Of a DNA stretch of 5,253 nucleotides, positions 4,828-5,253 are shown piece after piece (positions within the stretch are counted from its first letter, which is position 1; each line of letters opens with the position of its first letter). Location: positions 1 to 5,253 of the forward strand of contig JAQGMN010000307.1 of the NCBI GenBank assembly GCA_028292345.1. Reading direction: 5' to 3'. The position numbers and the translations under genes were made by a program. Source of the DNA: Polaromonas sp. (GTDB lineage: Bacteria > Pseudomonadota > Gammaproteobacteria > Burkholderiales > Burkholderiaceae_C). A model generated the notes under the pieces. That model did no database searches and was not told the origin of the DNA. It saw only the letters and a list, made by a program, of their open reading frames with translations.

Positions 4828-5223
4828 ATGAGTATGAGTGATCCTATCGCCGACATGCTGACACGCATCCGCAATGCACAGATGGTTGAAAAAGCCGTTG
4901 TGCTGGTGCCTTCGTCAAAAGTCAAAGTCGCCATTGCACAGGTTTTGAAGGATGAGGGCTACATTGATGGCTTTTCCGTCAAGGCCAACGATGGCAAGCC
5001 CCAACTGGAAATCGCCCTGAAGTATTACGCAGGCAAGCCCTTGATTGAGCGCATCGAGCGCGTCAGCCGCCCCGGCCTTCGTGTGTACAAAGGCCATGGC
5101 GCCATCCCCCATGTCATGAATGGCCTTGGTGTGGCAATTGTCACGACTCCCCAGGGCGTCATGACCGATCGCAAAGCCCGCGCTACCGGTACCGGTGGCG
5201 AAGTGCTGTGCTACGTGGCCTAA
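4828..5223 (+). CDS. rpsH: Small ribosomal subunit protein S8
   Basis: S8 (uS8) binds helix 21 of 16S rRNA and is a primary assembly protein for the central domain of the 30S subunit. In E. coli it also acts as translational repressor of the spc operon. The 131-aa product begins MSMSDPIADMLTRIRNAQ and carries the C-terminal family signature GVAIVTTPQGVMTDRKAR (101-118) followed by GTGGEVLCYVA to the end, about the usual 130 residues. The start is supported by AGGAGA (4815-4820), 7 bp upstream of ATG 4828, the best Shine-Dalgarno in the window. A second ATG at codon 3 is not needed. It lies 18 bp after rpsN. Confidence 0.98.
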   Translation: MSMSDPIADMLTRIRNAQMVEKAVVLVPSSKVKVAIAQVLKDEGYIDGFSVKANDGKPQLEIALKYYAGKPLIERIERVSRPGLRVYKGHGAIPHVMNGLGVAIVTTPQGVMTDRKARATGTGGEVLCYVA

Positions 5224-5247
5224 CGGCGGCATTGAAGAGGAACTGAA

Positions 5248-5253
5248 ATGTCT
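5248..5253 (+). CDS. rplF: Probable ribosomal protein L6, first two codons only
   Basis: Only ATG TCT (Met-Ser) lies in the window. It is preceded by a good Shine-Dalgarno, AGAGGAA (5236-5242), 5 bp upstream, and sits 24 bp after the rpsH stop. In the standard spc operon rplF follows rpsH, and L6 proteins commonly begin Met-Ser-Arg. The call rests on gene order and the start signal, not on protein sequence. Confidence 0.75.

Noticed and set aside
3825..4934. 369-codon minus-strand frame across rplX to rpsH
   Set aside because: It crosses four conserved ribosomal protein genes and their junctions on the opposite strand; no recognisable domain.
1..5253. CRISPR array, insertion sequence, tRNA or rRNA
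   Set aside because: No regularly spaced repeats, transposase frame with terminal inverted repeats, or tRNA cloverleaf was seen. Nearly all of the window is explained by housekeeping genes.

Overview
The window looks like a chromosomal segment of a high-GC betaproteobacterium in Burkholderiales, most likely of the Comamonadaceae type (Polaromonas, Rhodoferax or Acidovorax-like). This is judged from memory of the ribosomal protein sequences (zinc-free 101-aa S14, S8 starting MSMSDPIADMLTRIRN), the GC-rich codon use of the glycerol genes, and an intergenic stretch resembling the ATAGCT-containing repeats common in that family. No database search was possible.

Positions 1-2833 form a glycerol catabolism locus. 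A glycerol kinase gene (glpK, minus strand) has its start in the window and runs off the left edge. It is divergent from a complete glpD on the plus strand, which encodes aerobic FAD-dependent glycerol-3-phosphate dehydrogenase. The 180-bp gap between them must carry both promoters. It holds a perfect 12-bp direct repeat and a GGTAA-N9-TTACC inverted repeat next to the glpD start. GlpK makes sn-glycerol-3-phosphate and GlpD oxidises it to dihydroxyacetone phosphate, passing electrons to the quinone pool.

Positions 2834-3252 form a 419-bp region without a convincing gene. Its first half contains a weak hairpin just after glpD, a possible degenerate Comamonadaceae-type repeat, and a strong GC-rich hairpin. 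Its second half contains a near-consensus sigma-70 promoter (TTGACA, 17-bp spacer, GATAAT) with an AT-rich upstream stretch, followed by a structured leader of about 140 nt.

Positions 3253-5253 hold the start of the spc ribosomal protein operon, all on the plus strand and tightly packed: rplN (L14), rplX (L24), rplE (L5), rpsN (S14), rpsH (S8), and the first two codons of what is almost certainly rplF (L6). The order is the standard one. The unusual point is the left boundary: rplN is not preceded by rpsQ and the rest of the S10 operon, but by glpD, and it appears to have its own strong promoter and leader.

I found no mobile element, CRISPR array, tRNA, rRNA or wholly new gene system. The most interesting signals are in RNA and regulation: the structured rplN leader with mutually exclusive pairings, a hairpin at the start of rplE where S8 autoregulation acts in E. 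coli, and the repeats between glpK and glpD.
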